Source: a virus. From it: a stretch of 31,326 bases of DNA. This document shows, one piece after another, positions 1 through 6,662 of the stretch. The stretch is from the IMG/VR virus record IMGVR_UViG_3300025894_000035, positions 1 to 31,326 of that record; one strand, 5' to 3'. The notes beneath the pieces were generated by a model. It saw only the letters and a program-made list of their open reading frames with translations, was not told the DNA's origin and searched no databases. Position 1 is the first letter of the stretch. The number at the start of each line of letters is the position of its first letter. The translations under genes and the position numbers were made by a program.

Positions 1-115
1 TACTTACTTCTAGGGTAAGATCATAGGCCGCTTCTTCATTCTCCAGGTGTTGATTGCTTTCCATCATCTCCTGGAGCTTGTCCATTCTGTGATTGATCTT
101 CTGTTTCAGTCTCAT
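1..115 (-). CDS. Partial coiled-coil-like protein, runs off left edge
   Basis: The frame opens at an ATG at 115 and stays open to the window edge, giving about 38 residues that begin MRLKQKINHRMDKLQEMM. The visible part is charged, helical and glutamate-rich. It overlaps the last 80 bases of the o-spanin gene in another frame. An AAAAGG ribosome site lies about ten bases upstream of the ATG. The only other start at this junction, at base 39, meets a stop after nine codons, so this frame is the better continuation of the operon. Function is unknown and the stop lies outside the window. Confidence 0.55.
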   Translation of the reverse strand, partial: MRLKQKINHRMDKLQEMMESNQHLENEEAAYDLTLEVS

Positions 116-491
116 AAGTAGTGGCCTTTTTATAGTATAGAATAATTTCTTTTGTTTCTTTAAAGTATCTGCGCAACTCTTGTAAATTTTCGGACATCTT
201 CTCGTACCCGTCTGGCGTCAGAGCAAATACTACAAACTGTCCATCAAGCATCTTTTCAATCTCTGCTCGTTTCTCCTGATAGTTTTCTTCAGTTATTATC
301 CAGAAGTTAACATCGAGCATGTCTATTTCACGAGGCAGAGGCGGCTGATAAATACGAATAGGAACTGTCTCTATTTTAGTAATTACAACAGGCTCCGGCA
401 TTACATATGGTGGTGGCATGTCTTTACCACCAAACCAAGAACATCCACTAACAAGTAGTAATGATGCTATACTAATCGTCCGCATTTTCAA
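36..491 (-). CDS. Outer-membrane lipoprotein, Rz1-like o-spanin
   Basis: This 151-residue protein has a lipoprotein signal peptide with lipobox VSGC and lipidated Cys17, followed by a proline-rich stretch (PPPYVMPEP), as in Rz1-type o-spanins. The middle part is helical and may reach across the periplasm; the C-terminus is acidic and polar. The gene directly follows a TM plus coiled-coil gene and overlaps it by 20 bases, the usual i-spanin/o-spanin arrangement behind a lysozyme. The likely role is fusing inner and outer membranes at lysis, which implies a Gram-negative host. It is longer than lambda Rz1, so the assignment rests on lipobox, proline content and context. Its 3' end is overlapped by the next gene. 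Confidence 0.7.
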   Translation of the reverse strand: MKMRTISIASLLLVSGCSWFGGKDMPPPYVMPEPVVITKIETVPIRIYQPPLPREIDMLDVNFWIITEENYQEKRAEIEKMLDGQFVVFALTPDGYEKMSENLQELRRYFKETKEIILYYKKATTYETETEDQSQNGQAPGDDGKQSTPGE

Positions 492-891
492 CCTCCTTTG
501 ACTCTTCCTCTATTGTTCTAAAGATACCTGCGGTGGCTTTATTTACTCTTTTTTCAATTAAGCCAGGCTTTGCTCTTGCGAGGCGAGTAAGATTGTGGTC
601 TTTAAATACTTTCATAAACCTAGACTTCTCCGCTTGTAAAGAGGCTGTTACAGCAGTGAGTTCAGTTACCTGAGCCTGCTGTTCCTCTCTTCGAGCCTCT
701 AGTTCCGCGACCTTCGTCGCATTGTTTTCGGCCGCTGCCTGTAATACATTGTTGTTCTCTTTTAGAGTACGATTATTAGCTTCTAACTGAATGACCGCAT
801 TCTCTAACTTTGCAACAGTGACTTGGTGATACGCGTATGCACCACCAGCAGCTCCGACTATACCTAGAACAAGTATGAGTTTAAGATACAT
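472..891 (-). CDS. Inner-membrane Rz-like i-spanin
   Basis: The 139-residue protein has one N-terminal membrane helix (residues 4-21) and then a long heptad-rich coiled coil (about 25-90) with many Glu, Gln, Ala and Leu. The C-terminal part, with HNLTRLARAKPGLIEK, is a compact, probably conserved segment. This is the architecture of an i-spanin: anchored in the inner membrane with a periplasmic coiled coil that pairs with the o-spanin. It overlaps the lysozyme gene by 11 bases and the o-spanin gene by 20 bases, consistent with translational coupling in one lysis operon. Confidence 0.75.
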   Translation of the reverse strand: MYLKLILVLGIVGAAGGAYAYHQVTVAKLENAVIQLEANNRTLKENNNVLQAAAENNATKVAELEARREEQQAQVTELTAVTASLQAEKSRFMKVFKDHNLTRLARAKPGLIEKRVNKATAGIFRTIEEESKEVENADD

Positions 892-1327
892 TTTCTAGTC
901 GTACCATGAGGCGTTCCGCACGATTCGTCACTTGCTTATGCCAGCGAGAGTCTCGTCCTTCGACAGCAGCCTTCGGCCAATCGCCTTCCTCTAGTGCAGC
1001 GCAGAAGTTCTTAAACTTTGACAAACGAGGACGCCCCATATTGAACATCATGTTTACCACAATTTCTTGAACTTCTCCAGGAAAGTCATGCCATTTGGGG
1101 CCAAAAAGAACTTCGCACTCATCAATAGATGTGTCCAGATCTTTCTCAAACGCTTCCCAAACTCGCTCCTCTGATACCGACGTACCCAAGGGCGAACCAA
1201 ATTCCGAATCGCTCTCAATAACAAGATGACCAACACCAAAAGTAGCCAGGCCAAGATGGTCATTATAGATTTCATACTTGACACCTTCGTCCTCCTTTAA
1301 TTGCTCAAACACTTCTTCTCTATTCAT
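881..1327 (-). CDS. T4-type lysozyme, GH24 endolysin
   Basis: This is a 148-residue glycoside hydrolase family 24 muramidase that cleaves the MurNAc-GlcNAc bond of peptidoglycan. Glu14, Asp23 and Thr29 match the T4 catalytic triad in spacing (E-8-D-5-T), and the surrounding YNDHLGLATFGVGH is the family signature. There is no signal peptide or SAR-type membrane anchor, so release to the periplasm should need a holin, and none is obvious beside it. It overlaps the upstream 71-residue gene by eight bases and the i-spanin by 11, and sits in the ThyX-led minus-strand operon. Confidence 0.93.
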   Translation of the reverse strand: MNREEVFEQLKEDEGVKYEIYNDHLGLATFGVGHLVIESDSEFGSPLGTSVSEERVWEAFEKDLDTSIDECEVLFGPKWHDFPGEVQEIVVNMMFNMGRPRLSKFKNFCAALEEGDWPKAAVEGRDSRWHKQVTNRAERLMVRLENVS

Positions 1328-1535
1328 TTATACTCCATTTTTTAATGGTAGACTTTTCAATGTCTTCCCATTCTCTTGCTTCTACATCATAAGCAATAAG
1401 TTTGTTTGACAAGAGACTAAAATTTACTTTAAATATAGTTTTTAATGTATATGTTTTTGTAATCTCTTTTCCGCTGTTTAAACTTTCATACGTTATATCG
1501 ACATTGCCTTTTCTCAATGCCTCAACAAGTTTCAC
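1320..1535 (-). CDS. Small WYL_2 (DUF2693)-like protein
   Basis: The 71-residue protein alternates beta-prone segments and has the pattern of the small Sm/SH3-like beta-barrel proteins of phages once called DUF2693: an N-terminal VDITYESLNSGK strand pair, then YDVEAREWEDI near the end. The function of that family is unknown; nucleic-acid or protein binding is a guess. It overlaps the MazG gene by four bases (ATGA) and the lysozyme gene by eight, so it is co-translated with them. A second protein with a distantly similar layout is encoded at 9612-9875. Confidence 0.55.
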   Translation of the reverse strand: MKLVEALRKGNVDITYESLNSGKEITKTYTLKTIFKVNFSLLSNKLIAYDVEAREWEDIEKSTIKKWSINE

Positions 1536-1864
1536 AAATCTGCTTCCTTTACAAAGATGCCATCAACCATCTTTCCTTTGCGGTCTTTAATGTCAATCCA
1601 CGCAGTCTCTAGACAATCCATCATAGAGTATCCATTACGTTCCATAATATTAATAAGCACAACCATAATATCGCCAATGTCGTCTTTCATGTCTCTGCCC
1701 TTACACATATTGTCTGACAGTTCCCCACACTCTTGAATCAACTTACAGAACTGATCTTTATCGGTACTACCATCAATCAAATTGCGGTCTCTATGCCAGA
1801 TTCGTATGCGCTCTTGCATAACATCACTGTTTCCTCTTGACTCTCCATTCCAAACATCATTCAT
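1532..1864 (-). CDS. MazG-like nucleotide pyrophosphohydrolase
   Basis: This all-alpha protein of 110 residues carries the MazG metal-binding pattern: IQECGELSD supplies the first ExxE and DDIGDIMVVL supplies the second acidic helix. The family hydrolyses NTPs or dNTPs to monophosphates and pyrophosphate. In phages it may remove aberrant nucleotides or alter (p)ppGpp signalling. It sits in the ThyX operon and is joined to both neighbours by ATGA overlaps. A second, shorter MazG-like gene lies at 7042-7293; the two differ enough that a recent duplication is unlikely. Confidence 0.85.
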   Translation of the reverse strand: MNDVWNGESRGNSDVMQERIRIWHRDRNLIDGSTDKDQFCKLIQECGELSDNMCKGRDMKDDIGDIMVVLINIMERNGYSMMDCLETAWIDIKDRKGKMVDGIFVKEADL

Positions 1865-1986
1865 AAGTAAGGATTTCCTTGATACATTTCAGGGTGTTTG
1901 ACAAGCATCATACTGCTTTGCCAGTTAGTATATAACAATCCAGCTAGAATTGCTATAGTTAAAATTGTATTTCTAATACGTTTCAT
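1861..1986 (-). CDS. 41-residue single-span membrane protein
   Basis: This short gene fits exactly between thyX and mazG, with an ATGA overlap at each end (1983-1986 and 1861-1864). A GGGGAG ribosome site lies six bases before the ATG. The product starts MKRIRN, has one membrane helix (about residues 7-20) and ends in a short polar tail, so the N-terminus is probably cytoplasmic. It is not a recognised family. Because the lysozyme lacks a signal peptide and no holin is evident nearby, a lysis-related role is possible but unproven. Confidence 0.75.
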   Translation of the reverse strand: MKRIRNTILTIAILAGLLYTNWQSSMMLVKHPEMYQGNPYL

Positions 1987-2612
1987 GAGTCTCCCCAGAC
2001 GTCTCCACCGTTTTGGCAGAGAATCTCTTTGCAGGCTACTGCAATTTCTGAACACTCTTTTTGAGTGCCGTTCCCACCTCGTAGGTCGCAGAAGTGCATC
2101 CACGAACGAAGTGTACCAGTCATATATAATCGAGAATGAGTGTTACCCTCGGGCAATACTGCCCTCGCCTGTTCTTTTGCAATACCCATACTTATAGCCC
2201 ATTTGTAGGCTTCAGTAGAGACATCGATTACTTCTCTCTGTTTAGCGTGCCAAGCAATTTCCAGCCCATCATTATCCGCAGGAATACTATTCTGTCGGTT
2301 ACGCGGGTCTTGCAGCCTAGCCTCTCTAGTAGAGAAATCTAATGCTTGAGTAGGGTCTGCATAGCGTTGACTAAATTCCTGAAAACTAAAAGAGCGATGC
2401 CGCAGAATCTGGCGAGCAATGTCTCTCGTAGTCTCGATTTCAATGCAAGCACTTGCCATTTCGAATGGGCTGAAGTGTGCTTCTTTTTTAAGGTACTTCA
2501 ACAACTTCGGTGCTGTTCTCTCGTTGTCTTGATTTGCAGGATTACTAACTCTCGCACAATAGGCGATGACTTTCATGGCTTCGGGGGTAATCCAAACTAG
2601 GTTTACTTTCAT
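1983..2612 (-). CDS. thyX: Flavin-dependent thymidylate synthase ThyX
   Basis: ThyX makes dTMP from dUMP using FAD, NADPH and methylene-tetrahydrofolate. The 209-residue protein carries the diagnostic ThyX motif at residues 71-83 (RHRSFSFQEFSQR) and the earlier HFSPFE segment (46-51); length is normal for the family. It is the first gene of the leftward operon and lies directly behind a perfect-consensus promoter. It complements the ribonucleotide reductase near 26.5-29.2 kb by supplying thymidylate independently of a host ThyA. Confidence 0.95.
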   Translation of the reverse strand: MKVNLVWITPEAMKVIAYCARVSNPANQDNERTAPKLLKYLKKEAHFSPFEMASACIEIETTRDIARQILRHRSFSFQEFSQRYADPTQALDFSTREARLQDPRNRQNSIPADNDGLEIAWHAKQREVIDVSTEAYKWAISMGIAKEQARAVLPEGNTHSRLYMTGTLRSWMHFCDLRGGNGTQKECSEIAVACKEILCQNGGDVWGDS

Positions 2613-2636
2613 ACAATCTCCTCTGATTAAGTGTAT

Positions 2637-2665
2637 ATTATACGATGTTAAGGCTTTTATGTCAA
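2637..2665 (-). promoter_or_regulatory. Consensus sigma70 promoter for the thyX-lysis operon
   Basis: Read on the minus strand, TTGACA (2665-2660), a 17-base spacer and TATAAT (2642-2637) match the sigma70 consensus at all twelve positions. The predicted start is about 10-15 bases before the thyX ATG at 2612. TAAATAATTC precedes the -35 box, resembling the other promoters in the window. Confidence 0.9.
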
Positions 2666-2703
2666 GAATTATTTAGCCGATGGTAGTTGAGCAAAAAAGT
2701 TTC

Positions 2704-2732
2704 TTGACACAATTTGGTGTAGGTGATATAAT
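2704..2732 (+). promoter_or_regulatory. Consensus sigma70 promoter for hsp20
   Basis: TTGACA at 2704-2709, a 17-base spacer and TATAAT at 2727-2732 form a perfect promoter, back-to-back with the thyX promoter 38 bases away. An A-tract (2693-2698) upstream could act as an UP element. An 11-base motif TGGTAGTTGAG at 2681-2691 recurs upstream of the promoter at 7467. Transcription should begin near 2739, leaving a leader of about 105 bases before hsp20. Confidence 0.9.
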
Positions 2733-2799
2733 ATACCCTGAAATTGATACCAGTCTAACTGTGTCTTTTTCAAAATCCGTAAATTAAAACGATTGTTAC

Positions 2800-2849
2800 G
2801 CTTCCGAAAGGGGCAAGTTCATCTTTCTTAAAAGGAGAAAACTTATGAA
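2800..2849 (+). promoter_or_regulatory. Possible RNA thermometer in the hsp20 leader
   Basis: Two hairpins can be drawn by eye. The first (2800-2814) has a GAAA tetraloop closed by CC/GG with one bulge. The second pairs TTTCTT (2824-2829) with GAGAAA (2835-2840), hiding part of the Shine-Dalgarno. It then pairs TTCAT (2818-2822) with ATGAA (2845-2849), hiding the start codon. Weak AU-rich pairing over the ribosome site is typical of thermometers controlling small heat-shock genes. The pairing is seen; the function is inferred. Confidence 0.4.
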
Positions 2850-3234
2850 TGCAGTAAATCTAGAAAAATTCTTTGTCGGTTTCGACAATTTAGTTAACAG
2901 CCCATTGTATACTCAACAGGCGCCAGAATATCCTCGTTATAACATTGAAAAAGTAGAACACGGCTACGTAGTTCAAGTAGCTGTTCCGGGATGGAACAAA
3001 AACCAAATTTCAGTGAACGTTCACAAAAATATTCTTACCATTAAGGGTGAGAAAAAAGAAAATAACGATGGTAGAAGCTGGGTGCACAAAGGTATATCAG
3101 GAAAAAGTTTCGAGAAACATCTAAAGCTTGACAACACCTTAGAGGTCTCTTCTGCTTCCATGGAAAATGGTATGTTAACAATAGAGTTATCGTATTCGCC
3201 CTCTAGTAAGCCCACGTCAATACCTATTGGGTAA
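2845..3234 (+). CDS. Small heat shock protein, Hsp20/alpha-crystallin
   Basis: This is an ATP-independent chaperone that holds unfolding proteins. The 129 residues hold an alpha-crystallin domain (about 28-125) with typical strands such as YVVQVAVPGWNKNQISV, ILTIKGEK and NGMLTIEL. A terminal IPI matches the IxI motif that docks into neighbouring subunits during oligomerisation. AAGGAG lies eight bases before the ATG. It is first behind a perfect promoter with a structured leader, so it is probably made strongly and early. Phage Hsp20 proteins may help fold virion or replication proteins, which is inference here. Confidence 0.93.
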   Translation: MNAVNLEKFFVGFDNLVNSPLYTQQAPEYPRYNIEKVEHGYVVQVAVPGWNKNQISVNVHKNILTIKGEKKENNDGRSWVHKGISGKSFEKHLKLDNTLEVSSASMENGMLTIELSYSPSSKPTSIPIG

Positions 3235-3246
3235 ATTGGAGATTCA

Positions 3247-3357
3247 ATGAAGAACTTCGTAAATGAAAAGTGGGATGTACTAGGGGCAGTAATGCAACTT
3301 GGTTTGGTACTATGTACCCCTGTTGTCTTTGCAGCTCTTAGCTATATCTCAGCTTAA
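3247..3357 (+). CDS. 36-residue membrane protein
   Basis: The product begins MKNFVNEKWDVLGAVMQLG and ends in a hydrophobic helix of about 18 residues (18-35). GGAG sits five bases before the ATG. The gene follows hsp20 by 12 bases and ends just before a rho-independent terminator, so hsp20 and this gene form a two-gene transcript. No family is recognised. It is one of four small membrane proteins in the window that could include the missing holin. Confidence 0.65.
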   Translation: MKNFVNEKWDVLGAVMQLGLVLCTPVVFAALSYISA

Positions 3358-3365
3358 AGCGGGAG

Positions 3366-3389
3366 GGGGTCTTTCGAGACCCCTTTTTT
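3366..3389 (+). terminator. Rho-independent terminator after hsp20 unit
   Basis: A seven-base-pair GC-rich stem (GGGGTCT 3366-3372 with AGACCCC 3377-3383) closes a TTCG tetraloop and is followed by six T residues (3384-3389). It ends the hsp20 transcript and marks the left edge of the AT-rich glycan cassette. Confidence 0.93.
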
Positions 3390-3392
3390 ATT

Positions 3393-3992
3393 ATGATTCA
3401 ACAACAATACAAAAATAAGAAAGCCATTTTAATAGCTACAGGACCTTCTCTTACTGAAGAGGTTATTGAAACTATTCGTCCCTATAAAGATGATTTTGTT
3501 ATTTTTGGCTGCAATGATAGCTACAAAGTAGTAGACTTTTTAGATTTTCATTATGCCTGCGATAATAAGTGGTGGGGGTTTCACTATGATACTTTTAAAG
3601 AAAAGTACCCTCATCTACAGGCTTGGACTCAAGCAAAGGAATATCAAGATAAACTTACCATAATAAAAGGAAAGTCAGCTAAAGGATTGAGTTTAGACCC
3701 TTCTTTAATTCATTGGGGAAGTAACTCTGGCTATCAACTATTAAATATAGCATTTCTAATGGGTTGTAGTAAGTTTATTTTAGTTGGGTATAATATGCGA
3801 GCAATAAAAGGTAAAAAACATTACTTTGGAGAACACCCCCCAGGATTAAGTAAAAATAGTCCCTACAATAAGTTTGTTACAGCCTTTAATACAATACAAC
3901 CAGAAATAAAAGAATTAATAATAAATTGTACACCCAACAGTGCTCTAACAATGTTTAAACAGAAAGATTTAAGGGAAGTTCTGTGCGAGTAG
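3393..3992 (+). CDS. DUF115/MptE-like protein, copy A
   Basis: The 199-residue protein belongs to the DUF115 group, whose fold is shared by 6-hydroxymethylpterin pyrophosphokinase MptE and sialyltransferase-like Maf enzymes. The nucleotide-binding signature ATGPSL is at residues 15-20. Further conserved blocks are GCNDSYK, HYACDNKWW, GLSLDP, NSGYQLLN and NCTPNSAL. A paralogue at 5362-5982 shares all of them. The gene starts three bases after a terminator T-tract and has no visible Shine-Dalgarno, so expression may rely on read-through. It leads a set of glycan-type genes, so transfer of a nucleotide-activated sugar is plausible; the substrate is unknown. Confidence 0.75.
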   Translation: MIQQQYKNKKAILIATGPSLTEEVIETIRPYKDDFVIFGCNDSYKVVDFLDFHYACDNKWWGFHYDTFKEKYPHLQAWTQAKEYQDKLTIIKGKSAKGLSLDPSLIHWGSNSGYQLLNIAFLMGCSKFILVGYNMRAIKGKKHYFGEHPPGLSKNSPYNKFVTAFNTIQPEIKELIINCTPNSALTMFKQKDLREVLCE

Positions 3993-4690
3993 CTATTTAT
4001 AATGATGCTTTTCTCCCTGCTAGCCCTCATTTTGGCTGCGAGCTTGTGATGAAAACATTCAAAGAACAGTTAGATAGAGTGGGTATAGAGCTAGTTGGTA
4101 CGGTTAAAGTAAACGATAAAAATCCTCATAGCAAGACCCTAGAAAAAGCTGATTTGGTGATTGTAAATGGAGAGGGCTCCTTTCACCACAATAGAAGAAA
4201 TGACTTGGCTGAGGTATCTCATTACTTTCCTAGTATACTTATAAATACTGTTTTTGAAGATAACTCGGTCGATCTTACTAAATTCAAATACATATCCGCT
4301 AGAGAAACTATTAGCGCAAAAAATTTAAACTGCGATATTATTCCGGATATAATAGTCACATCTAATATATTAGAAACTATAAAACAGAAACGAGTAATAC
4401 AAGGAAAAGGAGTAGGAAATATTAGACATCATTCTGGAATAAAAACTCTACAGATATTGGATAAATTTCTTCCTGAATTATGCCAATACTCTTCAGTAAC
4501 TTCGGAAAGCTTTCATGGAATACTAGTATCCTACATATTAGGAATACCTTGCACCAATATTTTGCCTGGGTCAGGAGTCTTGTGGAAGACAAGCTCTGTA
4601 GCTAAAGACATTGAAATGAACGAAAACTATTTAGAAACTGGCAGGCATAAAGTCAATGCTCTATTTGAAAATTTACACTCATTTACCTAA
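3983..4690 (+). CDS. Polysaccharide pyruvyl transferase-family protein
   Basis: This 235-residue protein resembles the PS_pyruv_trans family, which adds ketal pyruvate to sugars or, in some members, acts as a GT-B-like transferase. Family-like blocks are NGEGSFHHN (62-70) and ESFHGI (175-180), the latter matching the usual RFHG region. The start is GTG at 3983, overlapping the previous gene by ten bases. The protein is shorter than many family members. Its first 23 bases recur almost exactly at 6664-6686 downstream of the cassette. It is AT-rich like its neighbours. Confidence 0.7.
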   Translation: MRVAIYNDAFLPASPHFGCELVMKTFKEQLDRVGIELVGTVKVNDKNPHSKTLEKADLVIVNGEGSFHHNRRNDLAEVSHYFPSILINTVFEDNSVDLTKFKYISARETISAKNLNCDIIPDIIVTSNILETIKQKRVIQGKGVGNIRHHSGIKTLQILDKFLPELCQYSSVTSESFHGILVSYILGIPCTNILPGSGVLWKTSSVAKDIEMNENYLETGRHKVNALFENLHSFT

Positions 4691-4705
4691 AAAGGGACGT
4701 ATTAA

Positions 4706-5365
4706 GTGGAAACAATAAATATATTTGTAGGTACCTCGGTGGACGACGAAGATAGGGAGGCAGAAATAACCTTAGAGTATTCTTTGCGTAAGTACTCCTC
4801 TTCCCCTATAAAAATACACTATCTTAAAAATAAGGAAGAGGGTATAATGGGAGAATTTGATTCTTCTCAGTGGGCTACTCCTTTTGCGGGTATGAGATGG
4901 GCTATACCAGAGTACTGTAATTTTAAAAGCAGAGCTATTTATATGGATGTTGATCAACTAAATCTGAGAGACATAACAGAATTGTACACTTTAGACCTGA
5001 ATAATAAACCCTTTCTTTCTAGAAAAGCTAGAAGCTGTGTTATTTTATTTGATTGTGCCGCCTGCGAGAATATTTTTGCTCCTATAAGCGAGCAAAAACA
5101 ACAACCTAGCTATCATAGAACTAACTATGATAAGTTCGATATACAAAGGGGGGACTTAGATACCCGATGGAATGCTCTTGACAACGTAGATTTTGTATAC
5201 AGTAATAATATTTTGCTAGAAGATGCTTGGCACATTCATTTTACGGAAGTTAAGTGGCAGCCTTGGAAGCCCTCCTGGTTTGACGAACCTTTTGAAGATC
5301 ACCCTAGACAAGACTTAGTAGAGTTATGGAAAAAACATAGAGAAGAGGCTTTTTCAATATTATGA
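4706..5365 (+). CDS. GT8-like glycosyltransferase
   Basis: A 219-residue nucleotide-sugar-dependent transferase of GT-A type. The N-terminal INIFVGTSVDDED strand-loop and the DVD motif at residues 81-83 (in SRAIYMDVDQLNL), which binds metal and UDP-sugar, fit the glycogenin-like GT8 family. A late HFTEVKWQPWK resembles the family's C-terminal His region. The start is GTG at 4706 after an AAAAGGGA site, and the gene ends in an ATGA overlap with the next. The acceptor is unknown; glycans, virion proteins or modified DNA are all possible. Confidence 0.72.
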   Translation: METINIFVGTSVDDEDREAEITLEYSLRKYSSSPIKIHYLKNKEEGIMGEFDSSQWATPFAGMRWAIPEYCNFKSRAIYMDVDQLNLRDITELYTLDLNNKPFLSRKARSCVILFDCAACENIFAPISEQKQQPSYHRTNYDKFDIQRGDLDTRWNALDNVDFVYSNNILLEDAWHIHFTEVKWQPWKPSWFDEPFEDHPRQDLVELWKKHREEAFSIL

Positions 5366-5982
5366 TAGATATAAGGTATAGAAATAAACCTGCGGTAATA
5401 ATTGCTACAGGACCGTCACTAACAGATGAAACTGTAGAAATTATTTCAAAGTATAAGAACTCCCATGTTTTTTTCGGGTGTAACGATGCTTATAGAAAAG
5501 TTAATTTTTTAAATGAACATTACGCGTTAGATCATGCTTGGTGGGACTACCACGGAAATTCCGTGAAGGATATTTATAAGGGAGTGTCCTGGTGTGGGTG
5601 GCGAGATATATGTGATGATTTAAACTTACAGTATATACACGGTAGAGATAGAGAAGGACTAAGTTTAGACCCTAGGAGCATACATTGGGGGGATAACTCC
5701 GGATTTCAAGTTTTAAATTTAGCTGTTTTAATGGGTTGTTCAGAGTTTATTATGGTTGGGTTTAATATGGGTGTAAAAGAAGGGGAGAAAAAACACTTTT
5801 TTGGGGACCACCCTGAGCAATGTTTGCAAGCGAGTCCTTGGGATAGTTTTAAGAAGAGTTTCCAATATGTAGCCGATGTACAGCCAGAAATAGCTGCTAG
5901 AATAGTTAATTGTACGCCCAATACTGCTTTAGAATGTTTCAGAATTGGAGACTTGGAGACAGAGATGATAAAAACAGCATGA
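5362..5982 (+). CDS. DUF115/MptE-like protein, copy B
   Basis: This 206-residue paralogue of the protein at 3393-3992 keeps every block in order: ATGPSL (15-20), GCNDAYRK, HYALDHAWWDYH, GLSLDP, IHWGDNSGFQVLNLA, LMGCSEFIMVGFNMG and NCTPNTAL. Two diverged copies in one operon suggest different substrates or a heteromer. ATGA overlaps join it to the glycosyltransferase before it and the oxygenase after it. The role is inferred to be sugar transfer or activation from its neighbours and from the Maf-like fold of the family. Confidence 0.75.
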   Translation: MIDIRYRNKPAVIIATGPSLTDETVEIISKYKNSHVFFGCNDAYRKVNFLNEHYALDHAWWDYHGNSVKDIYKGVSWCGWRDICDDLNLQYIHGRDREGLSLDPRSIHWGDNSGFQVLNLAVLMGCSEFIMVGFNMGVKEGEKKHFFGDHPEQCLQASPWDSFKKSFQYVADVQPEIAARIVNCTPNTALECFRIGDLETEMIKTA

Positions 5983-6647
5983 TAAACCATAATTTTAAAA
6001 TACTAAAAAAGTGCAAAGAGCCTTTTAACTACGTTATTATGGAAAATTTCTTAAGCATACCTATAGCTAAATTAATTTATAAACAGATTAATTCTTTTTA
6101 CTGTGGTAATAATTTTAGGGCCGTACCAGACACAACCCAGCAAGGAGTCCTTGCTTCTCCACAAAAATATTATGTAAGAAATTACTCAGAGTTACCTTAT
6201 AATCCTTTGTTTAATACTTTAAACTATTTTTCAAGCCTAGAAAATTTGAATATTTTAAACTCTATAATTCCTTTAGGAAATATAGTACCAGACCCTACCA
6301 TGGAAGGAGGGGGGGTTCATATCACAAAGAAAGGAGGTTATTTAAACTTACACACAGATTTTAAACAATCTGCTTCCTTAAATAAAGGACTAACTAGAGT
6401 ATCTAATTTATTGATTTATCTAACCCCTGATTGGAACGATCCAGGCGGAGATTTACTACTCAAAGAAGGTACAAAAACTATAGAGAGAATTTCTCCGGAG
6501 TTTAATAAGGCAGTATACTTTGAAACAAATAGTATTTCAATTCATGGACATCCCGAACCTATTGAAAATGACTTGGATAGAATCAGTTTGGCTTTCTATT
6601 ATTATAAAATAGAGCCGAGCAAGCCACGTAGCGTAACTTGGTACTAA
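5979..6647 (+). CDS. 2-oxoglutarate/Fe(II) oxygenase, prolyl-hydroxylase-like
   Basis: The 222-residue protein has a complete 2OG-Fe(II) facial triad: His125 and Asp127 in LHTDF, His189 (or His191) in SIHGHPEP, and Arg201 for 2-oxoglutarate. The SxHGHPEP...RISLAFYYY pattern is typical of P4H-related oxygenases found with sugar genes. The chosen ATG at 5979 overlaps the previous stop as ATGA; an upstream in-frame ATG at 5910 would overlap 73 bases and is less likely. It closes the glycan cassette. It could hydroxylate a sugar, an amino-acid side chain or a nucleotide. Confidence 0.85.
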   Translation: MINHNFKILKKCKEPFNYVIMENFLSIPIAKLIYKQINSFYCGNNFRAVPDTTQQGVLASPQKYYVRNYSELPYNPLFNTLNYFSSLENLNILNSIIPLGNIVPDPTMEGGGVHITKKGGYLNLHTDFKQSASLNKGLTRVSNLLIYLTPDWNDPGGDLLLKEGTKTIERISPEFNKAVYFETNSISIHGHPEPIENDLDRISLAFYYYKIEPSKPRSVTWY

Positions 6648-6662
6648 TATAAAGAAACAAAT

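Noticed and set aside
1054-1284. Hydrophobic minus-strand frame within the lysozyme gene, holin-like at first sight
   Set aside because: It is a shadow frame of a well-supported lysozyme gene, with no independent ribosome site.
1861-2103. 80-codon version of the small membrane protein
   Set aside because: It would overlap thyX by 121 bases; the 41-codon start at 1986 has a good Shine-Dalgarno and ATGA coupling.
5178-5206. TTGACA followed 17 bases later by AGTAAT inside the GT8-like gene
   Set aside because: The -10 match is poor, it lacks the A-tract seen in the other promoters and lies in mid-gene codons.
5910-5978. Upstream start for the 2OG oxygenase
   Set aside because: It overlaps the DUF115 gene by 73 bases; ATG 5979 gives the usual ATGA overlap and begins near the conserved domain.
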